A DNA stretch of 30,652 nt. Source: UMGS1851 sp900555605 (GTDB taxonomy: Bacteria > Bacillota > Clostridia > UBA1212 > UBA1255). The stretch spans positions 1-30,652 of the forward strand of contig CABROF010000018.1 in the NCBI GenBank assembly GCA_902472555.1, given 5' to 3'. A program made the position numbers and the translations under genes. This document shows, piece by piece, positions 23,530 through 30,652 of this stretch; the first letter of the stretch is position 1; every line of letters begins with the position of its first letter. The notes below the pieces were generated by a model. The model was not told where the DNA came from, searched no databases, and was given only the letters and a program-made list of their open reading frames with translations.

Positions 23530-23739
23530 TAAAGCCTGTCCCCAATCCTGCCGTTGACCGATCCATTTCTTCACCACGTAATCTGATCTTACATCACTTT
23601 GGTGGTTTACTCAAACTTTAGGATCACCCCGTCCCGGCTTATCCGGAATTCCGGTCTTTTTCACCGGAAAGAGCAAATTTCTGTGTGAAGGCTTTCATTT
23701 TTTACACGGCCTTTTCCGCTGAACCAGGTTGATATGAAA
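23530..23739. other. Gene-free stretch with CCGG inverted repeats
   Basis: No gene is supported here. It holds a 12-bp palindrome CCGGAATTCCGG (23643-23654) that overlaps an inverted repeat TTCCGGT-N7-ACCGGAA (23649-23669), so two hairpins compete for the same bases. A weak AAGGC/GCCTT pairing near 23688-23713 lies just past the VWA operon. None is followed by a good T run on the minus strand, so the end of the VWA transcript is not clearly defined. Confidence 0.55.
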
Positions 23740-26589
23740 TTATAATTTTTTTCGTCCCTTTTGCTCCTTGATTTTCAGCAGCGATGAAATCTCCTCATTT
23801 TCCATATTATCTGTATTTTTCTTTTCCATTTTCTCTCCGGCACTGCTGATTCCGTTATACACGGCTCCGCCGCTCTGCCGCGCCTGCGTACTATGCCGCG
23901 CCTCTTTGCCGCGCTTTATCATTTTATGGCGTTCCGCGGGATTTACCGCGGTCTGCGGCGTTTTCGAATCGGCGCGCCGCGGCTGCCCGGAAACCTGCCC
24001 GCGGGAATCCCTGTGCCCGGCTTTTTGCAGTGCGCCTGTAAACAGCCGTGTCAGATTCAGACGGCGCACCGCAATATCGGCCAGCAGCAGCAGCGTTACA
24101 AGAACCAGGAGCAGCTCCGTAAATGCATGGTATTCCTCAGCACCCTCCAGCTTGATCTTCATAAGCGCCCGGATATCACGATAGATCCTGCCCCCGGAAG
24201 CGGCGCATACGGCCTCAACCACCCCGGAATAACTAAGGAATGCATGATATTCATCACTGTAAGAGGAGGCCAACACCGTATCCTTGCGCATCACCGTCTG
24301 CGTCCCGTCCTTCTGCGTCACATTGATCGTATAATTGCCGTCCTCTGACAGTGGAAAGGACCCCTCATAGGTCCCGAGTCCGGACAGCGTCAGCGGGACG
24401 GTTAACTCTTTGCCCTCCGGCGTAATAACGGAGGCTTCAGTCTGATAATTTTTGTCCGTATAAGGAGAGACCACGGAAATGAAGCCTTTGTCTCCCTCCT
24501 GATCCGCTGTTACAATACCTGTAGACGGATCCTCCTCTCCGGGAAGAATTCTGTTGACCATGTTCAGAATAAATTCAGTGCCGTGTTCCCACTGCAGCAG
24601 CTTCCCAGACCATTTTCCGCTGAGGTCAGAGGTAAAGGCGGCCGCAAAACCAAGGCCGTACTGCCATTCGGCATATACAGGCCGTTTTTCGTCTGCGGAA
24701 AGAACCATCCGGGCCGCCTGCTTCAGCTCTGTGCCGATGTATCCGTCCAGCTCTGAAAAAGAGGTCAGCTTCTCTGTTACAGGCGAGGAAGCGCCGAAGA
24801 TCGGGGTAAAAGTTACATTATTCATATATTCGCCCATTGCCAGAATCGTCTCCTGCAGCATGATCTCCGGCAGAGATGCCGCATCTACCGCGTTATAGCA
24901 GCGGCCCTCCGTCTCCTCCGCAAGCCTTTTCATCAGTTCTGTATTTGCGCCGTCTCCAACAGCAATCGTCGTCAGCGTGATTTGATGCTCCAGCATTTTA
25001 CCTGTAATGCCCGAAGCAACCAGCGCCGCCTCGTCTCCCGGCTGTCCGTCGGAGAGAATGATCATGTGCTTTACCTTCTTATCGCTTTTGCATAACGCAT
25101 CATAGGCCAAATGCACGGCATTGGACATCATGGTACCGCCGCCGGGCGGAATGGTACCGATCTGATTGATTACCGCATCCTTTTCCGCGGCAGAGGTCGG
25201 CTTTGCAATCCATACCGCATTGTCGGAAAAGGACAGAACCCCTACTTCATCTGTTTTTTTCAAGACATTGACGGCTCTGCGGGCGCCCTCCTTTGCAAGC
25301 TCCAGCGCGCTGCCCGCGCCTTCTCCCATGCTTCCGGAATTGTCTATCAGCAGCATCAGCGCAATATCCGGATTCTCCGTTTCATCTTGGATGTACATAT
25401 TTACCGGCAGCATTTCCTCGAGTTTTGTATCTGCCCAGCCGCCGAAAACATAGGACCTGTCCCCGCCGACAGCCAATACGCCGCGGCCCAGCCCGCGGAC
25501 GTACTGCTCAAGCAGGATCTCCCAATCCTGCGGAAGCTGCTCACGGGAGGTGTTCATCAGCACAACGCCGTCGTATTTGCGCAGCTCGGTCATGGAAACC
25601 GGAACGGATTCCGGCAGGCTGACGGCATAGCGCACGGCGCCGTCCAGAATTCTGCAAAGCTGCCGGGATTCCTCTCCCGTCCCATCAACAACTAAAATAT
25701 TCGGCGTCCCCAATACCCGTACATAGGAATACATTCTGTTATTGCGCATAATATCGTCACGCGCCGTCTCAATCTCAACCGTATACGCCGCTACGCCGGA
25801 GGCTTCCGCTTTTTCCGTAAATATAAATCTGTTTTTCCCGGCCTGCAGCGTAATATCACGCTGGGAAAGAAGGATATTTTCATGATATAAACGGAGTACC
25901 GCTTCTGTCGCGCAGGTGCTTTCCACCGTCACTGTCAGATCAAACGCTTCCCCTTGATAAAGGAGATTCGGCAGCCGAATATCGCTCACCTGTACTTCAT
26001 ATTCTGCCGGCATCTCGTTGAGCAGCACCGCATCTACCCGGATGCCCTGGGACGTCAAGGTCCGGGCTGTCCGAACCGCATCCCCTACGGTCTGTTTTCC
26101 ATCCGTGAGTAAAATGATCCGGCGGTTGGTATCTGACGGCAGCATGGCGGCGGCAATCATAAGCGCATCGGCAATATTGGTATGGCCGGCCCGGGGAGCC
26201 GTTGCAAACCCCTGGAAAACGTGTCTCTTTTGTACCGGCAGTTCATAGGAGGTATCATAGCCAAAGGTCATCAGACCAACGGCGGTATTCTGATCTGCGT
26301 ATTCAAAAATCCGTTTTACATACTCCGTCATTTCTTTTCTTGTATTTTTTGTACTGTCGGATAGGTCTGCCAGCACTACCACGGAATTTTCTTTTGTCTG
26401 CGTTACGGTATGAAAGCCGGAAAGCGCCAGCACGGCAAGCAGCGCTGCAAGCAGACGCATCCCCAATGAAATCCGATATTTTACCGGAGTCCGGTTTCGG
26501 CGCGCCCGCCTGATATACGGAATCAGCACGGCAAGCAGCAGAACCGGTAAAATCAGAAGAAAATAAGGGGAGTCCAATTTAATTCTCAC
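23740..26589 (-). CDS. Membrane protein with two VWA domains and a GATase1-like module
   Basis: The 949-residue protein has two N-terminal membrane helices (about 8-26 and 42-60), then a first VWA domain (about 68-195) with metal site DLSDST (Asp75, Ser77, Ser79) and LLTDG. A beta-rich segment follows (about 200-292), then a class I glutamine-amidotransferase-like domain (about 296-400, NILVVDGTG, GVLAVGGDRSY) with no obvious catalytic Cys. The second VWA domain (about 408-580) has a full MIDAS, LLIDNSGSMG (Asp416, Ser418, Ser420), and LSDGQPGDE. A late helix (about 820-841) leads to a polar basic tail of about 108 residues. The start is GTG 26589, which overlaps the previous stop by 11 bases, with GGTGGG as ribosome site. 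It is the last gene of the MoxR-DUF58-BatA operon. Its role is unknown; MoxR/VWA pairs act in protein assembly or stress. Confidence 0.9.
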   Translation of the reverse strand: MRIKLDSPYFLLILPVLLLAVLIPYIRRARRNRTPVKYRISLGMRLLAALLAVLALSGFHTVTQTKENSVVVLADLSDSTKNTRKEMTEYVKRIFEYADQNTAVGLMTFGYDTSYELPVQKRHVFQGFATAPRAGHTNIADALMIAAAMLPSDTNRRIILLTDGKQTVGDAVRTARTLTSQGIRVDAVLLNEMPAEYEVQVSDIRLPNLLYQGEAFDLTVTVESTCATEAVLRLYHENILLSQRDITLQAGKNRFIFTEKAEASGVAAYTVEIETARDDIMRNNRMYSYVRVLGTPNILVVDGTGEESRQLCRILDGAVRYAVSLPESVPVSMTELRKYDGVVLMNTSREQLPQDWEILLEQYVRGLGRGVLAVGGDRSYVFGGWADTKLEEMLPVNMYIQDETENPDIALMLLIDNSGSMGEGAGSALELAKEGARRAVNVLKKTDEVGVLSFSDNAVWIAKPTSAAEKDAVINQIGTIPPGGGTMMSNAVHLAYDALCKSDKKVKHMIILSDGQPGDEAALVASGITGKMLEHQITLTTIAVGDGANTELMKRLAEETEGRCYNAVDAASLPEIMLQETILAMGEYMNNVTFTPIFGASSPVTEKLTSFSELDGYIGTELKQAARMVLSADEKRPVYAEWQYGLGFAAAFTSDLSGKWSGKLLQWEHGTEFILNMVNRILPGEEDPSTGIVTADQEGDKGFISVVSPYTDKNYQTEASVITPEGKELTVPLTLSGLGTYEGSFPLSEDGNYTINVTQKDGTQTVMRKDTVLASSYSDEYHAFLSYSGVVEAVCAASGGRIYRDIRALMKIKLEGAEEYHAFTELLLVLVTLLLLADIAVRRLNLTRLFTGALQKAGHRDSRGQVSGQPRRADSKTPQTAVNPAERHKMIKRGKEARHSTQARQSGGAVYNGISSAGEKMEKKNTDNMENEEISSLLKIKEQKGRKKL

Positions 26590-28435
26590 GATAGTATACC
26601 CACCATTCCGCAATTGCTAAAATCAATGCCAGCAGCAGCAGATAAGGCCACAGCTCCAGCGTTCCGTTTCCCCTGCCCGTGCCGGCCGGGCCGCCCCCTG
26701 TCCCGGACAGAGCGCCCCCGTTCTCCGTGATGATGCGTTCCGCCGGCGGGATATGCACCGCAAACAGGCCTTTTATATCACGCATCTGTTTCTTATCGTC
26801 CGCATTTTGTTCCACAGACTGCACAATCGTATAAATGCCCGGCTGCTTTGCACTGTATCCGTTCGGGGGAAACGGCGGAGCCGCCACTGTAATCCTTCCT
26901 TCAGGATCTTTGATTGCGATTCGTTTTGCATACGGCAGTGCTCGTACGGTTACCGCATCCCCGGAAAGATAATCTCTGCCGCCGTCCAATACAGTCGGCA
27001 GACTGTACGTAATTAAATGCTGTATAAAAATCGGAAATTCTTTGAGCAGCGGCAGATTGGATTCCTGCATATCAAACAAAAGCACTGCTGTCCGCTGTCC
27101 GCTGCCGTATTCCCGTACCAAAACCGCGGGAAGCTCTCCGCAGTTCAGAACTGTCCGCCAGCCCTGCGCCGCAAGCGCGTCGCGGTTCAGAATCTCACGG
27201 AATCTGGCCACCGCTATGCGCTGTACATCCAGATACGCCGTAAGTCCCAGCTCAGCGCCTGCCGGATGAACACTGAAATAAGTACCCTTGATCTGTGCGC
27301 CGAAATGCAGCCCGGATACGTCCCGATCCGGATTCATCAGCCAGACAGCCCCGTCGGAAGGCATTTCATCCGGAACAAAACCATCAAATATATACAGATC
27401 ATATCCGGTTCTGCCTGCTGCCTGATCTGCCGTTGTTTTATAAATATCATAGGTTCCCACTGCTGCCAGAACCTTTTCGAGAAAAAAGCTTCCCCGGCCC
27501 GCAATTAAAACCTTCATGGCTTCCGACTTGCCCAGCGCGTGACAGCGCGCGTTATCCTCTGCCAGCCGGTCCGGATCCGTAATCTTTACTGTGATGCTCT
27601 GGGTGCTCTCCGGTATGGAATTCCAGTACACGCTTGTTTCCGTTCCTGCCGCACAGGCCACCCTTTTGGCATCCGCAAGCCGGCCGTCACAGTACAGCTC
27701 CAGCGTCAGCTCCCGTGCCTCTTCATAGGAGATCACGGCAGACATCACCAGATAACCGTCATCCTGAAGAATACTGCTGATATTTGTTACGGCCGCGTTC
27801 TGCGTCTGCCCCGTGCCGCTCTGCAGATTGATTACGCGGATATCTCCGGTGTCCGTAAAATTCATATCCGAATATAAGTAAATCGTATACGCGCCGTCTT
27901 CCCCCCGCATACTTTCCGCAAGCATTACCGCAGCGGCTACCTCGCCGCTTCCGGAACCGCATTCCAGCGATGCTGCCGCGCTGCGCAGGACCCGTTTGTC
28001 GGAAACCCGGGTCACAGCAGGCTCCACGACGGTTCCGGCTTTGATAATTGTCATATGATTTCCCGGCGCCAGCGCATCGATCAGGCCGTTGATTTCTTTC
28101 TTTGCCTGTTCAAACAGAGATCCGGATTTTCCTTGTCCCCGCATACTGGCAGAGCTGTCTACAATCACGATGATGTTCTGCTGCGTGACCCCGCCTATGA
28201 CAGGACGCGCGATTGCCAAAGATATCGCGCACAGCATAAGCAGCTGCAAAAGAAACAGCAGGCTTTTCCGCAGCTTCTGCCACGGCGTATCTGCCTGCAT
28301 GAAAAGCTGTGTCCTTTTCCACAAGTATGTGCTGGACACAGGCGTTTCCCGATGCTGCTGCCTGAGAATATACAATAAAATCAATGCGGCAACAGAAAGG
28401 AATGCCAACAAGCCCCATGGATGAATAAAGCGCAC
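26579..28435 (-). CDS. BatA-type membrane protein with VWA domain
   Basis: The 618-residue protein starts with the BatA N-terminal region (MRFIHPWGLL; helix about 7-24; WKRTQLFMQAD near 39-49) and a second helix (about 56-78). A VWA domain follows (about 87-250) with a full DxSxS, IVDSSASMRG (Asp93, Ser95, Ser97), and YSDMNFTD. The later part (about 250-590) is beta-rich and probably extracytoplasmic, and a final helix (about 595-612) precedes WWVYYREN. The Thr of the MIDAS site is not obvious: the loop reads CGSGSGEV. The start is GTG 28435, with GGGAGG 7 bases upstream, 15 bases after the DUF58 stop. BatA-like proteins are named for aerotolerance in Bacteroides, but that role is not general. 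It likely works with MoxR and the next VWA protein. Confidence 0.92.
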   Translation of the reverse strand: MRFIHPWGLLAFLSVAALILLYILRQQHRETPVSSTYLWKRTQLFMQADTPWQKLRKSLLFLLQLLMLCAISLAIARPVIGGVTQQNIIVIVDSSASMRGQGKSGSLFEQAKKEINGLIDALAPGNHMTIIKAGTVVEPAVTRVSDKRVLRSAAASLECGSGSGEVAAAVMLAESMRGEDGAYTIYLYSDMNFTDTGDIRVINLQSGTGQTQNAAVTNISSILQDDGYLVMSAVISYEEARELTLELYCDGRLADAKRVACAAGTETSVYWNSIPESTQSITVKITDPDRLAEDNARCHALGKSEAMKVLIAGRGSFFLEKVLAAVGTYDIYKTTADQAAGRTGYDLYIFDGFVPDEMPSDGAVWLMNPDRDVSGLHFGAQIKGTYFSVHPAGAELGLTAYLDVQRIAVARFREILNRDALAAQGWRTVLNCGELPAVLVREYGSGQRTAVLLFDMQESNLPLLKEFPIFIQHLITYSLPTVLDGGRDYLSGDAVTVRALPYAKRIAIKDPEGRITVAAPPFPPNGYSAKQPGIYTIVQSVEQNADDKKQMRDIKGLFAVHIPPAERIITENGGALSGTGGGPAGTGRGNGTLELWPYLLLLALILAIAEWWVYYREN

Positions 28436-28450
28436 AGCAAAGCCTCCCTT

Positions 28451-29332
28451 TCATACTGTCGCGCCGATTTTTCCAATCAGCACTTCAAATGAGTCCCCGC
28501 TGGAGGCCGGAACGTACAAAACCCCGCGGCGGCTGCAAAAGCTTCCGATTTCAGCCTGATAATCCCGCAGCGCCTGTTTATAATACCGCAGTGCCTCCGG
28601 TGTGATATCCAGATCCCGGTAATCGCCGTTTTCACAATCTGTCAGCCGTACCCGGCCCGCGAGATCCGGTTCATATTCCTCAGGCGACAGTAAATGGACC
28701 AGCACAATCTGCTGTTTCTGATACAGCAGATAATCCAGCATATCCTGATAGCCGCAATCGCCTAATAAATCCGATATAATAAAACAGACGCCGTCGCCTT
28801 TGCGGATTCCGCGGTATGCGCGGATCCCCCGGCTCAGCTGTGCTTCTCCGGCAAACGGCAGCGACTCCAGTGCTTCAAGCAGTTTGTAAAATGCAGTTCT
28901 GCCGGAAACAGAAGGACACAGTACGCCGCATTCCGAGCCGTCGCTGCCCGGAAGCGTAATCAAAGCGCCCCGGTCCAATGCATGAACAGCCAGATATACA
29001 ATGGCGGCGGAAAGACGGCGTGCAGCAAACCCCTTATTCGGCGTTCCCCAGTTCATGGAGCGGGATGTATCTAAAAATACCCGGACCTGCAGCTGCTTCT
29101 CATCCAGAAAAAGTTTTACAAAAAAACGTTCAAATCTGGCATAGGCATTCCAATCAATTCTGCGGAAGTCATCTCCTAACGCGTATTCCCGGTAATCTGA
29201 GAATTCCACCGTGCTCCCATGTGCGCGGGATCTCCGGCCGCCGCTGTACACATGATTAACCGTTGATTGAAAATGCAGCGATACGTTGTCCAGTTTCCGC
29301 ATAAAATCTTCGTCAAAAAGTTTTTCATCCAT
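28451..29332 (-). CDS. DUF58 protein (VWA-like)
   Basis: The 293-residue protein shows the DUF58 hallmark EFSDYREYALGDDFRRIDW (about 43-61), followed by a VWA-like fold whose metal motif is FLDTSRSM (Asp88, Ser90, Ser92). Its YRGIRKGDGVCFIISDLLGD segment (about 168-187) holds the second Asp loop. It has no signal peptide or membrane helix and should be cytosolic, next to the membrane partners. ATG 29332 lies 6 bases after the MoxR stop, with CGGGATGA as a modest ribosome site, so translation is probably coupled. DUF58 genes almost always follow moxR, and the pair is thought to act as ATPase and substrate or adaptor. The precise function of the family is not established. Confidence 0.94.
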   Translation of the reverse strand: MDEKLFDEDFMRKLDNVSLHFQSTVNHVYSGGRRSRAHGSTVEFSDYREYALGDDFRRIDWNAYARFERFFVKLFLDEKQLQVRVFLDTSRSMNWGTPNKGFAARRLSAAIVYLAVHALDRGALITLPGSDGSECGVLCPSVSGRTAFYKLLEALESLPFAGEAQLSRGIRAYRGIRKGDGVCFIISDLLGDCGYQDMLDYLLYQKQQIVLVHLLSPEEYEPDLAGRVRLTDCENGDYRDLDITPEALRYYKQALRDYQAEIGSFCSRRGVLYVPASSGDSFEVLIGKIGATV

Positions 29333-29338
29333 AGCCGA

Positions 29339-30331
29339 TCATCCCGACCGTCTTTCCGTGATCTCGCCGATCAGCATACGAATGACATCATCCGCTCCGA
29401 TGCCTTCGGTCATTGCTTCAAAATTCAGCGCAATCCTGTGCCGCAGCACCGGATACGCCATATAATCGAGATCCTCATAGGATACATTATATCTTCCTGC
29501 CATCAAGGCTCTGACCTTAGCACCCGAGATTAAAGCCTGCGCCGCCCTCGGACTCGCGCCGAACCGCAGATATTTGACCGCGCACTGCGCATGCTCCGGC
29601 AAATTGCCGTGCGTACCGGCAACCAACAGCATACCGTATCGCATCACACCGTCTGCAACCGGCATCTCTCTGGCTACATCCCGCATCACAAGCAGGTCCC
29701 TGCCGTTTGCCGCGGCCCGTGCACTGGTGTCCTGTTTTTGCTGTGTCAGTTTTACAATATTCTCCAGCTCCTCAACCGAAGGGAACGGTACGGTCAGTTT
29801 TAGCAGAAATCGGTCCATCTGCGCCTCTGGCAGCGGATACGTCCCCTCCTGTTCAATGGGATTCTGCGTTGCCAATACGAAAAACGGCTCCGGCAATTTT
29901 CTGGAGGCGCCACCCACCGTTACAGTATGCTCCTGCATGGCCTCCAGCAATGCACTTTGTGTTTTCGGCGTTGCCCGGTTGATTTCGTCCGCAAGGATGA
30001 TATTGCTGAAAATCGGGCCTTCCTGGAATTGAAATCTGCTGTTTCCGGATGCATCCTTTACCACGATATTGGTACCGGTTACGTCCGCGGGCATGAGATC
30101 CGGCGTAAATTGAATTCTGGAAAACGGCATATCGAATACGCGTCCGAGGGTTCGGACAAGCCGTGTTTTGCCTAATCCGGGCACGCCCTCCAGCAATACG
30201 TTTCCGCCGGCAATCATGGCGATCAGCACGCCCTCCACAACCGCCTGCTGTCCGATAATATCCTTTGATATTTCCTGAAAAAGCCTGTCACAGGTGCTTT
30301 GGAATACCTTGACATCCTGTTCCGCAATCAT
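29339..30331 (-). CDS. MoxR-family AAA+ ATPase
   Basis: The 330-residue protein is a MoxR-type AAA+ ATPase. Motifs are Walker A GVPGLGKT (49-56), the insert FTPDLMPADVTGT (75-87), Walker B ILADEINRA (112-120, Asp115-Glu116), LLEAMQEH, the sensor 1 region ATQNPIEQEGTYPLPEAQMDRF, and sensor 2 GASPRAAQAL in the helical lid. Length and spacing are normal. ATG 30331 has GAGGGGG about 6 bases upstream; the longer in-frame extension to 30370 lacks one. Family members use ATP to help assemble or activate VWA-domain proteins and metal enzymes. It is followed by DUF58 and two VWA genes within a few bases, so the four act together. The promoter must lie further upstream, at or beyond the window edge; a short 106-base gap (30332-30437) shows none. 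Confidence 0.96.
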   Translation of the reverse strand: MIAEQDVKVFQSTCDRLFQEISKDIIGQQAVVEGVLIAMIAGGNVLLEGVPGLGKTRLVRTLGRVFDMPFSRIQFTPDLMPADVTGTNIVVKDASGNSRFQFQEGPIFSNIILADEINRATPKTQSALLEAMQEHTVTVGGASRKLPEPFFVLATQNPIEQEGTYPLPEAQMDRFLLKLTVPFPSVEELENIVKLTQQKQDTSARAAANGRDLLVMRDVAREMPVADGVMRYGMLLVAGTHGNLPEHAQCAVKYLRFGASPRAAQALISGAKVRALMAGRYNVSYEDLDYMAYPVLRHRIALNFEAMTEGIGADDVIRMLIGEITERRSG

Positions 30332-30437
30332 ATATGCCCCCTCGCCGTGCTCCGGCCTCAAGCCGGACACATTTTTCTGTAGAATTGATTTCTCTGTTTG
30401 ATTTTATTTTTCACGCCATCCCCAAACCAGGCGGGGA

Positions 30438-30652
30438 TCAATTCAGAGAGGAAAAATACTTTTCCACCACGTCCCGCACATCGGCAGGCGTTCCGTCTCG
30501 GTCCATGGACTGCTGCGCCGCACTGTTATAGCCTTCAAGCACTTCCGAATACTGCACGGAGCCTTCCCTGACTTCCGCCTCGCCGATTTCTATTCGCTGC
30601 GTGCTTCCGTCTTCTCCAACCTTGCCCGGCACATATTCTGTTGACCCTGTAC
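30438..30652 (-). CDS. Unknown protein, C-terminal part only
   Basis: The frame enters from the right edge and ends at TGA 30438, so 71 C-terminal codons are visible. The sequence is hydrophilic and acidic: VGEDGSTQRIEIGEAEV, then SVQYSEVLEGYNSAAQQSMD and the end DVVEKYFSSLN. I do not recognise a domain. It is likely the preceding gene of the MoxR operon, with a 106-base gap, and may be a secreted or membrane protein whose N terminus is outside. An in-frame GTG at 30632 has no convincing ribosome site, so it is not taken as a start. Confidence 0.7.
   Translation of the reverse strand, partial: TGSTEYVPGKVGEDGSTQRIEIGEAEVREGSVQYSEVLEGYNSAAQQSMDRDGTPADVRDVVEKYFSSLN

Noticed and set aside
1..30652. 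Mobile element, CRISPR array, tRNA or prophage
   Set aside because: No transposase, integrase, array-like repeats, cloverleaf or phage genes were seen, and codon use looks even throughout.

Overview
The window looks like a chromosomal segment of an anaerobic, spore-forming Clostridia species, probably near the Lachnospirales. I base this on two spore-coat-type genes, strong AGGAGG-type ribosome sites, frequent GTG and TTG starts, class A RNase P RNA, a YtrA-type GntR/ABC module, and several families (DUF4474, YitT, DUF2156) common in that class. Almost every gene lies on the minus strand. No tRNA, rRNA, IS element, prophage gene or CRISPR array was seen. The assignment is inference from gene content; no marker gene could be compared with a database.

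Layout. Positions 1-213 hold the start of a putative lipoprotein hydrolase. 369-713 is rnpB, whose promoter sits inside the terminator hairpin of pnp. pnp (794-2875) and rpsO (3044-3307) form the conserved S15/PNPase pair, with a repeated sequence in the rpsO leader. Two small coat-type genes follow (3512-3951). On the plus strand come a TVP38-type membrane protein and a GT8 glycosyltransferase (4161-5673). A GntR-ABC ATPase-ABC permease operon (5688-7736) has a palindromic operator across its -10. A lipoprotein gene and an AraC-type regulator are divergent (8018-10285) around a repeat-rich intergenic region. Then come yitT and yebC (10303-11980).

Central metabolism occupies 12061-17224: an in-frame phosphoglycerate kinase-triosephosphate isomerase fusion, a membrane protein overlapping its end, a diverged GpsA, and a DUF2156 protein related to phospholipid aminoacyl transferases. 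GpsA and DUF2156 could link triose phosphates to membrane lipids. A metallophosphoesterase, a DUF4474 protein and an unknown 288-aa protein follow (17351-20262).

The right third carries a membrane-anchored solute-binding protein (20279-21730), a GH123-like/DUF4091 protein with an Asp-Glu dyad (21871-23427), and a compact MoxR-DUF58-BatA-VWA operon (23740-30331) preceded by the 3' end of an unrecognised gene. The operon encodes an AAA+ ATPase, a DUF58 protein and two membrane-anchored proteins with metal-binding VWA domains outside or at the membrane. One of these combines two VWA domains with a glutamine-amidotransferase-like module. The best candidates for a poorly described system are this operon and the bifunctional PGK-TIM enzyme.
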